Shown here one piece after another: positions 34,980 to 43,780 of a stretch of 64,000 nt of DNA. The DNA lies in assembly GCF_000425145.1 (NCBI RefSeq), contig NZ_AULF01000024.1:19430-83429 (forward strand). Reading direction: 5' to 3'. Made by a program: the position numbers and the translations under genes. The notes beneath the pieces were generated by a model. The model searched no databases, was not told where the DNA came from, and was given only the letters and a program-made list of their open reading frames with translations. How positions within the stretch are numbered: the stretch's first letter is position 1; the number at the start of each line of letters is the position of its first letter. The stretch comes from Pedobacter glucosidilyticus DSM 23534 (GTDB lineage: Bacteria; Bacteroidota; Bacteroidia; Sphingobacteriales; Sphingobacteriaceae).

Positions 34980-37900
34980 TTAGTTCTTTTTTAGTGAGAT
35001 AAAAATTTGAGTGTCTTCTATTTCTATGGTGTCTCCACCGGTTAATTCATCGCTTAATATCAAAGATTCTGCCAGTGTTTCTTCGCAAATATAGGATAAA
35101 TTGCTACTAACCGCATCCGCAATAACTGGAAGCCTTTGCAGCACAACACTTATCTTATCCGTAACTTCAAAACCTTTGTCTTTTCTTAAATTTTGTATTC
35201 TGTTAATTACCTCTCTGGCAATACCTTCTTCTTTTAGGTTTTGGCTGATGGTAACATCTAAAGCAACAGTTAAACGCCCTAAATTGGTAACTTGCCAGCC
35301 CGGTACGTCCTCCGCAATAATCTCTACATCCTCAACAGCAATGCTGAATGTTTGTTCTTCTACTTCAAAGGTTATATTTCTATTGGTCTCCAAAGTTTGG
35401 ATTTGCTCATCATTTAAAGCCGTTAAAAAATTTCCTACAGCTTTCATGCTCTTACCAACTTTTGGCCCAAGTGCTTTAAAGTTTGGTTTTATTTTCTTTT
35501 TAATGATACCCGCTGTATCTGTAATAAACTCTATTTCTTTGATATTGGTCTCAGAAAGAATGAGTTCTCTTACTTTTTCTACTTTTTGCTGGAAACCTTG
35601 ATCTAGTACTGGTAACAATATTTTACTCAGTGGCTGTCTTACATTAATGCCTACTTTTTTACGCAATGATAATATCATGGAAGATATATCTTGTGCTAGT
35701 TGCATCCTTTCTTCTAAGTCTTTATCAACCAAGTTTGCTTGATAAACTGGGAAATCTGTTAAATGTACAGATGCTACATCCTCCTTCTGTGTGATGCTAT
35801 TTAAATCGTTAAACAACCTATCTGAGAAGAAAGGTGCTATAGGAGACATTAATTTGGCAACACCCACTAAACAAGTGTATAAAGTTTGGTAAGCCGATAT
35901 TTTATCTTCAGTATAATCTCCTTTCCAGAAACGGCGACGACTTAAACGTACAAACCAGTTACTTAAATGCTCATCAACAAAGTTTTGTATGGCTCTAGCC
36001 GCTTTTGTAGGCTCAAAATCTTCATAAAACTCGTCTACTTCTTTGGTTAAAGTATTTAATAAAGATATAATCCAACGGTCTATCTCTGGGCGGTTAGCAA
36101 CTTCTTCTTCTGCGTATTTAAAACCATCTATATTGGCATAAAGGGCAAAAAACGCATAAGTATTATAAAGAGTACCGAAGAATTTCCTACGAACCTCATC
36201 TAAACCATCTAAATTGAATTTTAAGTTATCCCAAGGCGATGCGTTGCTAATCATGTACCAACGTGTAGCATCAGCGCCATAGGTGTCTATGGTGCTAAAA
36301 GGATCTACTGCATTTCCTAACCTTTTAGACATTTTATTGCCGTTTTTATCTAATACCAAACCATTAGAAATTACATTTTTAAATGCAATGCCTTGGTTAG
36401 CATTTTTAATATTTACGGCTCTTATATCATCGCTGGTTTCGCTTAATAAAGTTGCAATAGTGTGTAAAGTAAAAAACCATCCACGGGTTTGGTCTACACC
36501 TTCAGCAATAAAATCTGCTGGGTAGGCTTTCTCAAATTCTTCTTTATTTTCAAAAGGATAATGCCATTGTGCATAAGGCATGGCTCCAGAATCAAACCAA
36601 ACATCTATTAAATCTGGCTCGCGGAACATTTTTTTACCCGTTGAAGAAACTAGAATTACATCATCAACAAAAGGACGATGCATGTCTTGTAAAGTAAAAC
36701 CTTCTGGCATAAAACCAGCTTTTATAGCTTTTGCTATTTCTGCGTTTAGCTCGGCAACAGCACCAATACAAATTTCTTCAGTACCGTCTTCTGTTCTCCA
36801 AATTGGTAGAGGTGTTCCCCAATATCTAGAACGAGATAAATTCCAATCCACTAAATTCTCAAGCCAATTACCAAACCTTCCGGTTCCGGTGCTTTCTGGT
36901 TTCCAATTAATGGTTTTATTAAGGGCAACAAGTTTTTCTTTAACGGCTGTGGTTTTAATAAACCAGCTATCTAAAGGGTAATAAAGTACAGGTTTGTCTG
37001 TTCGCCAGCAATGTGGGTAGCTGTGCTCGTACTTTTTAACATCAAAAGCTTTGTTTTCTTCTTTAAGTTTTATGGCAATTAAAACATCAGTTGGCTTAAA
37101 ATCGGCCGCTTTACGTTCTTCATCACTATAATACTCTTCTTTTACATATTTGCCAGCAAAATCTGTTACCTCATCCACAAACTTACCTTGTTTGTTTACC
37201 AATGGGAATTCGTTTCCTTTTTCATCGGTAACCATAACAGATGGTACACCATTTTCTTTGGCAACTCTAAAGTCATCAGCACCATAAACTGATGCAATAT
37301 GAACGATACCCGTACCATCTTCTGTCGTCACAAAATCACCAGCTATCACACGGAAAGCTTTGGCTTCTAAATCCTCGTTACTTACATAAGGAAGCAATTG
37401 GAAATAGCGTAAGCCTAAAAGCTCTTTACCTGTAAACTCGGCAGCAATTTCCCAAGGGATGAGTTTGTCGCCAGCTTTATAGTCCTGAAAAGATAAATTC
37501 TGAGCTTCTACTTTAAAGTGTTTAGCTATTAAATCTTTAGCCAAAACAACACTTACCGGAAGGTGCGTATATTGGTTAAAGGTCTTGATTTTTACGTAGG
37601 TGATTTTCTCGCCAACAGCCAAAGCACAGTTGGAGGGTAAAGTCCAAGGCGTGGTTGTCCAAGCAATAATGGAGGTATCTTCTTCCTCGGTTTCAAAAAG
37701 TCTTGAAATCAGCGGATGAACTTGATCTTTCTTTAACCTAAACTGCGCAACAATAGAAGTATCCTTAACATCACGATAAGTGCCAGGTTGGTTTAACTCA
37801 TGCGAGCTTAGACCTGTACCGGCAGCAGGCGAGTAAGGCTGTACGGTATAACCTTTGTATAAGAAACCTTTGCTATGTAATTGCTTTAAAATCCACCAAA

Positions 37901-38372
37901 GGCTTTCAATATATTCATTTTCGTAAGTGATGTATGGGTTTTCTAAATCTACCCAATAACCCATTTTCTCAGTAAGGTCATTCCATACATCGGTATATTT
38001 CATTACCTCTTTACGGCAGGCATCGTTATATTCCTCTACACTAATTTTTTTACCGATATCTTCTTTGGTGATACCTAAAGATTTTTCAACCGCTAGCTCA
38101 ATAGGTAAACCATGTGTATCCCAACCGCCTTTTCTTTTAACCTGAAAACCTTTTAAAGTTTTATAACGGCAAAAAATATCTTTAATAGACCTAGCCATAA
38201 CATGATGAATACCTGGCATTCCGTTAGCAGACGGCGGCCCCTCATAAAAGGTGTATGGTTTAGAAGCCGGACGATTGTTGATACTCTTTTCGAAAATATG
38301 ATTGCTTTTCCAGCTTTCTAATACTTCTTTGCCTATTTGTGATAAGTTAAGTTGCTTATATTCTTTGTACAT
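34980..38372 (-). CDS. ileS: Isoleucyl-tRNA synthetase
   Basis: A 1130-residue class I aminoacyl-tRNA synthetase charging tRNA-Ile. The HIGH-type motif appears as GPPSANGMPGIHH near residue 45, the editing (CP1) domain contains TTPWTLPSN, WFDSGAMPYAQWHYPFE precedes the KMSKR loop (NGNKMSKRLGN), and a long C-terminal anticodon-binding region follows. The length and the absence of the Zn-finger C terminus of the E. coli type suggest the eukaryote-like IleS2 class, which is often mupirocin-tolerant (inference). On the minus strand TAAATTTG (38401-38408) could be its -7 box. Confidence 0.96.
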   Translation of the reverse strand: MYKEYKQLNLSQIGKEVLESWKSNHIFEKSINNRPASKPYTFYEGPPSANGMPGIHHVMARSIKDIFCRYKTLKGFQVKRKGGWDTHGLPIELAVEKSLGITKEDIGKKISVEEYNDACRKEVMKYTDVWNDLTEKMGYWVDLENPYITYENEYIESLWWILKQLHSKGFLYKGYTVQPYSPAAGTGLSSHELNQPGTYRDVKDTSIVAQFRLKKDQVHPLISRLFETEEEDTSIIAWTTTPWTLPSNCALAVGEKITYVKIKTFNQYTHLPVSVVLAKDLIAKHFKVEAQNLSFQDYKAGDKLIPWEIAAEFTGKELLGLRYFQLLPYVSNEDLEAKAFRVIAGDFVTTEDGTGIVHIASVYGADDFRVAKENGVPSVMVTDEKGNEFPLVNKQGKFVDEVTDFAGKYVKEEYYSDEERKAADFKPTDVLIAIKLKEENKAFDVKKYEHSYPHCWRTDKPVLYYPLDSWFIKTTAVKEKLVALNKTINWKPESTGTGRFGNWLENLVDWNLSRSRYWGTPLPIWRTEDGTEEICIGAVAELNAEIAKAIKAGFMPEGFTLQDMHRPFVDDVILVSSTGKKMFREPDLIDVWFDSGAMPYAQWHYPFENKEEFEKAYPADFIAEGVDQTRGWFFTLHTIATLLSETSDDIRAVNIKNANQGIAFKNVISNGLVLDKNGNKMSKRLGNAVDPFSTIDTYGADATRWYMISNASPWDNLKFNLDGLDEVRRKFFGTLYNTYAFFALYANIDGFKYAEEEVANRPEIDRWIISLLNTLTKEVDEFYEDFEPTKAARAIQNFVDEHLSNWFVRLSRRRFWKGDYTEDKISAYQTLYTCLVGVAKLMSPIAPFFSDRLFNDLNSITQKEDVASVHLTDFPVYQANLVDKDLEERMQLAQDISSMILSLRKKVGINVRQPLSKILLPVLDQGFQQKVEKVRELILSETNIKEIEFITDTAGIIKKKIKPNFKALGPKVGKSMKAVGNFLTALNDEQIQTLETNRNITFEVEEQTFSIAVEDVEIIAEDVPGWQVTNLGRLTVALDVTISQNLKEEGIAREVINRIQNLRKDKGFEVTDKISVVLQRLPVIADAVSSNLSYICEETLAESLILSDELTGGDTIEIEDTQIFISLKKN

Positions 38373-38490
38373 CAGCGCTTTGTCTCCAAAATTAAGGTTG
38401 CAAATTTAGGCATTTAGATGTTTAAATAGTAATAGAAAGAGAAAAACAAAAACTGGTTTGAAAATTGTATTACCATTACTAAAAAAGCTT

Positions 38491-38682
38491 ATGTTAAGAA
38501 GATCAGTTTACGCATTAAGATACTCGGCAATTATAGTAGCTGCCAGTATTTTATTATACTTATTTAATCCAGATTTTGGTAAGTATATTTTAGGTTTTGG
38601 TTTAATGAGTTTAGCCATAGCAACAGTTTTATACATCGTATTTATGTTTAAAAGATATGGCGAGAAAAAGCCTATACATTAA
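38491..38682 (+). CDS. Small membrane protein, function unknown
   Basis: A 63-residue protein starting at ATG 38491 (MLRRSVYALRYSA), with two predicted transmembrane helices, IIVAASILLYLF and YILGFGLMSLAIATVLYIVFMF, separated by a short NPDFGK turn, and a basic C terminus. A TTG at 38458 would add 11 residues. It lies between the divergent ileS promoter and the PorZ gene. I recognise no family, but the codon use and clean hairpin topology support a real gene. Confidence 0.55.
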   Translation: MLRRSVYALRYSAIIVAASILLYLFNPDFGKYILGFGLMSLAIATVLYIVFMFKRYGEKKPIH

Positions 38683-38683
38683 A

Positions 38684-38714
38684 TTTAGGCTATAATAAAG
38701 GCCCTATATTTTTG
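38684..38714 (+). promoter_or_regulatory. Promoter of the PorZ-like gene
   Basis: TTTA (38684-38687), a 19-nt spacer and TATTTTTG (38707-38714) approximate the Bacteroidota consensus and predict transcription from about 38718, 32 bases before the ATG. Confidence 0.5.
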
Positions 38715-38749
38715 TGCTTTAAGTGATAAGCCTTAATTTGGGGCTGTAA

Positions 38750-40984
38750 ATGAAAATAAAGCTCCTTCTTATATGGCTACTGGCTAGCAAAGTAGTATTT
38801 GGTCAGCAAGTTGGCATAGGCCAGTGGCAAGTTTATCTGCCCTTTTTTAATGCTTCTAGTACTGATATAAATGAGGAAGAGGCTTTTTGTGCCACTAGCG
38901 GAGGGCTGTTTACTGTAGATAGAAATACGAAAGAAGTACAAAAATTTTCTGTTTTAGATGGTTTTGCAAGTAGTGATATCAAACTTGTAAAATGGAATAC
39001 AAATACCAAGCAACTCTTCATCGTTTACCAAAACGCAAATATAGATGTTTTAGATAAGGGTAAACTTTATAACCTGCCAGAGATTTTTAACCGTAATAAT
39101 TTAGGTAGAAAAACCATTAATGCTGTATTTTTTAAGCAAGAAATGGCTTTTTTGAGCACCGCCTTTGGTATAGTAGTTTATAACCTCGATAAAAAAGAAG
39201 TTACAGATACTTATTTTTTTACCGAAAATGGTGTACCTCTAGAAGTTTTTGAAACCGTTATTTTAGAAGATAAAATATTTGCAGCAAGCTCTGCCGGTAT
39301 TTACGAAGCCAATCTCAATGATTTATTAATAGATTTTAGCAGGTGGCGTAAACATGCTTCAAATCAGCTCTATCCAGGTGGAGTTTGTAGGTCTGTAATA
39401 GATTTTAATGGGAAACTTTACGGCTTATTTAACAACCAGATTTATATTTTTGAGAATAACCAATGGAAATTATCTTCCATTTTTGGTGTTGATGTTAAAC
39501 GCTTAAAAGTAGCTGATAACAGGTTCATTACCATAGCACTATTTAGGGTTATTGTTTACGATAATGAGTTTAACGAGCTTAGAAACATCCAGAATACCAA
39601 TGTTTTTAACAACGTAAATGATGTTACCTTAATAGGTCAAGAAGTTTTAATAGCTGATGATAAAATTGGCTTAGTAGGTTTTAAACCTGATGCTAGCTTT
39701 ATAAATTATACACCATCAGGTCCTCAAACCAAAATTGTTAAAGATTTATCATCTCTAAACAAAAAGTTGGTTATAGCACCCGGCGGTTTTAGCGATACCT
39801 ACTCACCTTTATTTCAAAATTTAGGTTTTACCGAGTTTAAAAATGGTGAATGGAAGAATTATAACGAGCAATCAAACTCGGTATTAACACCTATTAGAGA
39901 TCTTACAGTTATACATCAATCAGCAGCAAAAACTTACTTAGGCTCTTTTGTTAATGGCTTATTAATAAAAGATGGAGATAGCTTTAACCTGTTTAACAAT
40001 ACGAATAGCAGTTTACAAACTACCGTTGGTGATGCTGCTACGATAAGAGTTTCCGGTATAGCAGAAGACCAAACAGGTCATATCTGGATAAGCCAGTTTG
40101 GTGTTACCAGTCCTTTATCTGTGTTAAAAATGGATGGCACATGGCAGGCTTTCTCTTTTCAGGATGCGCTACCGGGTACTTTTATAGAGGCTAAAGGTTT
40201 ACTGGTAGATGATGCATCTCAGAAATGGCTCATGATTAGAAACAGAGGTTTGTTAGTTTTTAATGGTTCGCAAGCTAGAGTTATAGGTTTTGGAACCAAT
40301 TTATTATCCGGAACCGATATTTTAAGTATTAAAAAGGATATAAAAAGTGCCTTATGGATAGGTACAGATAAGGGAATAGCTGTAATTGAGAATCCAGAAG
40401 ATGCCTTTAGTAATGTAGAGATAGAAATTCCAACAATTACGGAAAATGGCTTTATAAGACCAGTATTAAGTCAGGAGCGGATAAATTGTATAGCTATAGA
40501 TGGCGCAAACCGCAAATGGATAGGTACAAATAATGGCGTTTGGCTTTTTGATGAGGATTTGCGTAAACAAATTTTAAATTTTAATACCAGCAATAGCCCT
40601 TTAATCAGCAACCGTATTGTAGATATTGAGGTAGAAGCCGAAAGTGGAGAAGTGTTTTTTGCTACCGAAGGTGGTTTAATGTCTTATCGTGGCGATGCTA
40701 CAGCAGCATCTGCAAAGCTTTCTGAAATTACGGTTTATCCAAATCCGGTAAGACCGGGATATACAGGTTTAATCGCTATAAAAGGATTAACAGAGCAAGC
40801 TAGGGTTAAAATAACAGACATCAGCGGTAACTTGGTTTACCAAACCGTAGCAAAAGGAGGCTTAGCAACTTGGGACGGACGTACATTTAATGGGGATGCC
40901 GCCTCTTCGGGCGTATATCTGATTTTAATAGTTGCAGAAAATGGTACAGATACCGCTATTTCTAAATTGATGATCGTAAGATAA
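38750..40984 (+). CDS. porZ: PorZ-like type IX secretion surface protein
   Basis: A 744-residue exported protein: signal peptide (LLIWLLASKVVFGQ), an N-terminal start typical of PorZ (GQWQVYLPFFNASS), many two-component-regulator-type beta-propeller repeats (ATSGGLFTVDRNTKEVQKF, IWIGTDKGIAVIENPEDAFS, KWIGTNNGVWLFDED) and a C-terminal type A sorting domain (ITVYPNPVRPGYTGLIAIKG ... GVYLILIVAENG). In P. gingivalis PorZ belongs to the attachment complex that anchors T9SS cargo to A-LPS. It abuts recO, with one base between them. Confidence 0.85.
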   Translation: MKIKLLLIWLLASKVVFGQQVGIGQWQVYLPFFNASSTDINEEEAFCATSGGLFTVDRNTKEVQKFSVLDGFASSDIKLVKWNTNTKQLFIVYQNANIDVLDKGKLYNLPEIFNRNNLGRKTINAVFFKQEMAFLSTAFGIVVYNLDKKEVTDTYFFTENGVPLEVFETVILEDKIFAASSAGIYEANLNDLLIDFSRWRKHASNQLYPGGVCRSVIDFNGKLYGLFNNQIYIFENNQWKLSSIFGVDVKRLKVADNRFITIALFRVIVYDNEFNELRNIQNTNVFNNVNDVTLIGQEVLIADDKIGLVGFKPDASFINYTPSGPQTKIVKDLSSLNKKLVIAPGGFSDTYSPLFQNLGFTEFKNGEWKNYNEQSNSVLTPIRDLTVIHQSAAKTYLGSFVNGLLIKDGDSFNLFNNTNSSLQTTVGDAATIRVSGIAEDQTGHIWISQFGVTSPLSVLKMDGTWQAFSFQDALPGTFIEAKGLLVDDASQKWLMIRNRGLLVFNGSQARVIGFGTNLLSGTDILSIKKDIKSALWIGTDKGIAVIENPEDAFSNVEIEIPTITENGFIRPVLSQERINCIAIDGANRKWIGTNNGVWLFDEDLRKQILNFNTSNSPLISNRIVDIEVEAESGEVFFATEGGLMSYRGDATAASAKLSEITVYPNPVRPGYTGLIAIKGLTEQARVKITDISGNLVYQTVAKGGLATWDGRTFNGDAASSGVYLILIVAENGTDTAISKLMIVR

Positions 40985-40985
40985 C

Positions 40986-41711
40986 ATGATTCATAAGACC
41001 AGAGGTATTGTTTTAAAAGTTACAGATTACTCTGAGAGTAGTGTAGTAGCCAGAATTTTTACAGAGAAGTTTGGCTTGCAATCTTACATGATTAATGGGG
41101 TAAAAAAAGCTAAGTCTAAGGTGAAGATGAATATGTTGCAGCCATTACACCTGTTGGATATGGTGGTTTACCATAAACCAAATGGTGGTATTCAGAAAAT
41201 TTCAGACATCAGGAATATGCCTATGCTACAGCATATCCCTTATGATATAGTGAAAAGTTCTATTGCTATTTTTATCAATGAGATTTTATATAAATCCTTA
41301 AGACAGCAAACAGATGATGAAGTACTTTTTGAGTTTATTTTTAAGTCTATTGAGTTATTAGATGCTGCAGAAGAACCAATAGCCAATTTTCATCTCGTCT
41401 TTTTAGTGAAATTAACTAGGTTTTTAGGGTTTTACCCTGATACCAGTTACGCCGATACAAGCAATTATTTCGATTTAAAAAATGGTATTTTTAGCAAGCA
41501 ACAGCCTAATCACTTATTGTACATCACCAATGATGATTTACAAAATTTCATTTTATTATTAAGATGTTCTTTAGAAAACTATCAGCAACTTAAAATAGCA
41601 CATCAAAGTCGTAAGTTTTTGATAGAGAAACTTATTGACTATTATAGTTTACATATAGATGACTTTGGGCAAGTAAAATCTCATACCATTTTAGAAGAAG
41701 TTTTAGGATAA
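40986..41711 (+). CDS. recO: DNA repair protein RecO
   Basis: A 241-residue RecO of the RecFOR pathway, which loads RecA at gaps. The N-terminal OB-fold is seen in THKTRGIVLKV-type IHKTRGIVLKVTDYSESSVVARIFTEK, and the helical C-terminal part in LVFLVKLTRFLGFYPD, where other RecO proteins start the zinc region. No zinc-finger cysteines remain after FYPD, as usual in this phylum. It follows the PorZ gene and precedes two tRNA-Val genes. Confidence 0.92.
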   Translation: MIHKTRGIVLKVTDYSESSVVARIFTEKFGLQSYMINGVKKAKSKVKMNMLQPLHLLDMVVYHKPNGGIQKISDIRNMPMLQHIPYDIVKSSIAIFINEILYKSLRQQTDDEVLFEFIFKSIELLDAAEEPIANFHLVFLVKLTRFLGFYPDTSYADTSNYFDLKNGIFSKQQPNHLLYITNDDLQNFILLLRCSLENYQQLKIAHQSRKFLIEKLIDYYSLHIDDFGQVKSHTILEEVLG

Positions 41712-41723
41712 TTTCAAATTTAT

Positions 41724-41754
41724 TTTGCTTTTCTCGAATAAGAGTTTACTTTTG
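41724..41754 (+). promoter_or_regulatory. Promoter of the tRNA-Val pair
   Basis: TTTG (41724-41727), a 19-nt spacer and TACTTTTG (41747-41754) match the Bacteroidota consensus exactly, 17 bases before the first tRNA. Confidence 0.75.
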
Positions 41755-41770
41755 CAGTCCCAAAAGATTT

Positions 41771-41845
41771 GGAGGATTAGCTCAGCTGGTTCAGAGCACC
41801 TGCCTTACAAGCAGGGGGTCACTGGTTCGAACCCAGTATCCTCCA
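41771..41845 (+). tRNA. tRNA-Val (UAC), copy 1
   Basis: A 75-nt cloverleaf: acceptor GGAGGAT/ATCCTCC, D arm GCTC/GAGC, anticodon stem CCTGC/GCAGG with loop CTTACAA (anticodon TAC, valine), T arm ACTGG-TTCGAAC-CCAGT, discriminator A. The CCA tail is encoded at 41846-41848. Confidence 0.97.
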
Positions 41846-41861
41846 CCAACAAATCCAAGAT

Positions 41862-41936
41862 GGGAGATTAGCTCAGCTGGTTCAGAGCACCTGCCTTACA
41901 AGCAGGGGGTCACTGGTTCGAACCCAGTATCTCCCA
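41862..41936 (+). tRNA. tRNA-Val (UAC), copy 2
   Basis: Identical to copy 1 from base 8 through the T arm, with a different but fully paired acceptor stem, GGGAGAT/ATCTCCC. The sequence after the discriminator is CAG, so CCA is not encoded. It is 16 bases behind copy 1 and presumably co-transcribed with it. Confidence 0.97.
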
Positions 41937-41939
41937 CAG

Positions 41940-41968
41940 AAAAAGCCCGATGAAAATTGGGCTTTTTT
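41940..41968 (+). terminator. Terminator after the tRNA-Val pair
   Basis: AAAAAGCCCGAT pairs with AATTGGGCTTTTT (one G-T wobble) across a short loop and ends in six T residues. Confidence 0.85.
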
Positions 41969-41995
41969 GGTTTTAGTTATCGGTTGTCGGTTTTT

Positions 41996-42124
41996 AGTTT
42001 CCAGTTCTGGGTGATGACTTTCCTGTTTTTTAATTTTTAATTTTCCCTTTTGAATTTGAAATCAGTTTCCAGTTCTGGGTGATGACTTTCCTGTTTTTTA
42101 ATTTTTAATTTTCCCTTTTGAATT
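41996..42124. repeat. Tandem pair of 61-bp direct repeats
   Basis: Two identical 61-bp copies at 41996-42056 and 42064-42124, with a 68-bp period. Each runs from AGTTTCCAGTTCTGGGTG to CCCTTTTGAATT. The unit is AT-rich and has no reading frame. It lies just behind the tRNA terminator, at the edge of the accessory patch. Confidence 0.9.
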
Positions 42125-42640
42125 CAAAATTTTGAATCAATCACGGATTACGCAGAGGGCACAAAGCTGGGTGTAGACTTATAAAAGCCCTCTGTGAACA
42201 TTGTGTTCTCTGTGGTTAAAACCATTCAATTTTCTAGTATCAAGGATGAGTGAAATAAAAGAAGAAAAAATAGGATCAAGCGTAAAAAATAATCTCTATA
42301 TGATGATTCAAAGCCTTTCGCATTCCGCCTTTTGCCTTAGCTTTCCGCCTTCCTCCGTACCATGTTCGAGACTTGTTCGGGAAATGGCCCTGTTTTTCCG
42401 AAGGTGTTACGAAGAAGTCTGGGAGAAGCAGCAAAGGAGAGGTGGATAAAACGCGGGTAAAAGGTGGGGTATAGGTGGGCTATACGTGTGTTGTAAGCTT
42501 CCCCAAAAACAGTACGGTTTAAAAGTAGAATAGTTAACTTTTTGGAAAGCATACTTCCGCTTGCGTAACCGTGGTTAATACCCAAAACTTTACCACTGAT
42601 ACTTACCGACAAAATCGCTCGACAGAGCTTGAAAATTTAT
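42125..42640. other. Gene-free stretch with interspersed-repeat sequence
   Basis: The first 100 bp hold an imperfect inverted arrangement (CGCAGAGGGCACAAAG at 42150-42165, and GCCCTCTGTGAACATTGTGTTCTCTGTGGTTAAA from about 42187) of the kind seen as an interspersed repeat in many Bacteroidota genomes. Two short overlapping reading frames further on (plus 42201-42449; minus 42337-42612) have no recognisable protein features, and I do not call them genes. Nothing else is supported here. Confidence 0.5.
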
Positions 42641-42672
42641 TTTGTTTTTTAGTAACTTATAAGTTACCTTTG
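42641..42672 (+). promoter_or_regulatory. higBA-type promoter and operator
   Basis: TTTG (42641-42644), a 20-nt spacer and TACCTTTG (42665-42672) match the promoter consensus. The perfect 16-bp palindrome GTAACTTATAAGTTAC (42652-42667) sits in the spacer and overlaps the -7 box, as expected for autorepression by the HTH antitoxin. The predicted transcription start (about 42676) is at or next to the toxin ATG (42677), suggesting a leaderless mRNA. Confidence 0.7.
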
Positions 42673-42676
42673 ATTA

Positions 42677-43030
42677 ATGAAAGTCAGGGAAGTTATAGCT
42701 TATAAAGATTACTTTGAAAGTTTCTTGAAATCTCAACCTCAAAATGTTCAAGACAAAATTTTCAAGATAATCGAAGCTATTGAAACTCTGGAAAGAGTTC
42801 CTTCAAACTATCTTAAATTTTTGGTAGGAACTAATGGACTTTATGAAGCAAGAATTCAATTAGGTTCTAATATTTGGCGTGTGTTCTGTTTTTTCGACAA
42901 TGACAAGCTTGTTATTTTGTTGAACGGCTTTCAGAAGAAAACGCAGAAGACTCCGAAGAATGAAATTGAAAAAGCTCTTAAATTAATGACTGAATATCAC
43001 GACCAAAAAGGAAGAAGAAATGGAAACTAA
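42677..43030 (+). CDS. higB: Type II toxin, RelE/HigB family (Gp49-like)
   Basis: A 117-residue protein with the RelE/ParE-like fold of HigB toxins, which cleave mRNA on the ribosome. YEARIQLGSNIWRVFCFFDNDKLVILLNGFQKKTQKTPKNEIEKAL is the conserved core (residues about 55-100). As in most hig systems the toxin gene precedes the antitoxin gene. The last 11 bases overlap the antitoxin gene. Activity is inferred from fold and context. Confidence 0.88.
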   Translation: MKVREVIAYKDYFESFLKSQPQNVQDKIFKIIEAIETLERVPSNYLKFLVGTNGLYEARIQLGSNIWRVFCFFDNDKLVILLNGFQKKTQKTPKNEIEKALKLMTEYHDQKGRRNGN

Positions 43031-43310
43031 AAGCTGGAAAGAAATCAAGAACGACGTTTACGGAATTAAGGGAACCGACCGAAGAGACGAATTAGAAAGA
43101 GATTTTGAAAGTTTCAAAATTGGTTTGCTTTTGCGTAAAGCAAGGGAAGACAAACATTTGACTCAATCCGAACTGGCTGAACTAGTAGACAGAAAACGTG
43201 AATATATTTCTAGAATTGAAAATAATGGAAGCAATCTGACCCTAAAAACGCTGTTTGACATTGTTGAAAAAGGCCTGGGCGGAAAAGTCCACATATCAAT
43301 AGAACTCTAG
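43020..43310 (+). CDS. higA: HigA-type antitoxin, XRE family HTH
   Basis: A 96-residue protein. Residues about 33-90 form a Cro/CI helix-turn-helix (LRKAREDKHLTQSELAELVDRKREYISRIENNGSNLTLKTL). The N-terminal 30 residues probably wrap the toxin. It should neutralise HigB and repress transcription at the palindrome at 42652-42667. It overlaps the toxin gene by 11 bases. Confidence 0.9.
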   Translation: METKSWKEIKNDVYGIKGTDRRDELERDFESFKIGLLLRKAREDKHLTQSELAELVDRKREYISRIENNGSNLTLKTLFDIVEKGLGGKVHISIEL

Positions 43311-43537
43311 AAAAAAAATACTGGTGCTAACCACAAATTTGTATTATAATGGCAGAACTGCTTTACGTTATTTCATCGCAATTAATTAAGTTTATGCAAG
43401 CTGAAATTGGTACTGCTTTAATGCCATTTCTGTACAAACTTGCCAAACGTCAAACTGTCAAAAACCTTCACTAACTTTTCCACAGGCTCTTCATAATTAA
43501 AGTACTTTTTCTATGCTGTTTTTGGGTATCTTGTAAT

Positions 43538-43780
43538 ATGAAATTCATCACAGGAATAGATAGAAACCAAACCGAGTTTTTTTGCTTAGAGCAAGCCATC
43601 TGAAGGGATCATGAAGTGCGTTTGATAGACTTGTTTGTAAACAGGATAAAGATGTCTGATTATGGATTTGCTATGGATTTTACAGATAACGGTCGTCCCG
43701 CGTACCATCCAACATATTTACTAAAGCTTTTTATTTATCATGGTTATCTTACATATTTTGTGTTATCTGTACATACCTGA
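43538..43780 (+). pseudogene. Broken IS1182-family-like transposase remnant
   Basis: Starting at ATG 43538 the reading reads MKFITGIDRNQTEFFCLEQAI, then an in-frame TGA, then RDHEVRLIDLFVNRIKMSDY and GRPAYHPTYLLKLFIYHGYL, before ending at 43780. This is the N-terminal part of an IS1182-type transposase, interrupted by a stop and truncated after about 70 residues. The upstream 230 bases (43311-43537) hold no gene and probably include the old IS end. The sequence differs from the intact IS at 63782, so it is another element. Confidence 0.82.

Noticed and set aside
41996..42124. CRISPR array
   Set aside because: Only two 61-bp copies with a 7-bp gap, no spacer-like variable units and no cas genes.
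42201..42449. 82-residue plus-strand reading frame in the repeat-rich region
   Set aside because: Low-complexity Ser/Phe-rich translation, overlaps an opposite-strand frame, and no promoter or family resemblance.
42337..42612. 91-residue minus-strand reading frame
   Set aside because: Lies in repeat-like DNA. The tail resembles sequences often mis-annotated in Bacteroidota, and no domain can be named.
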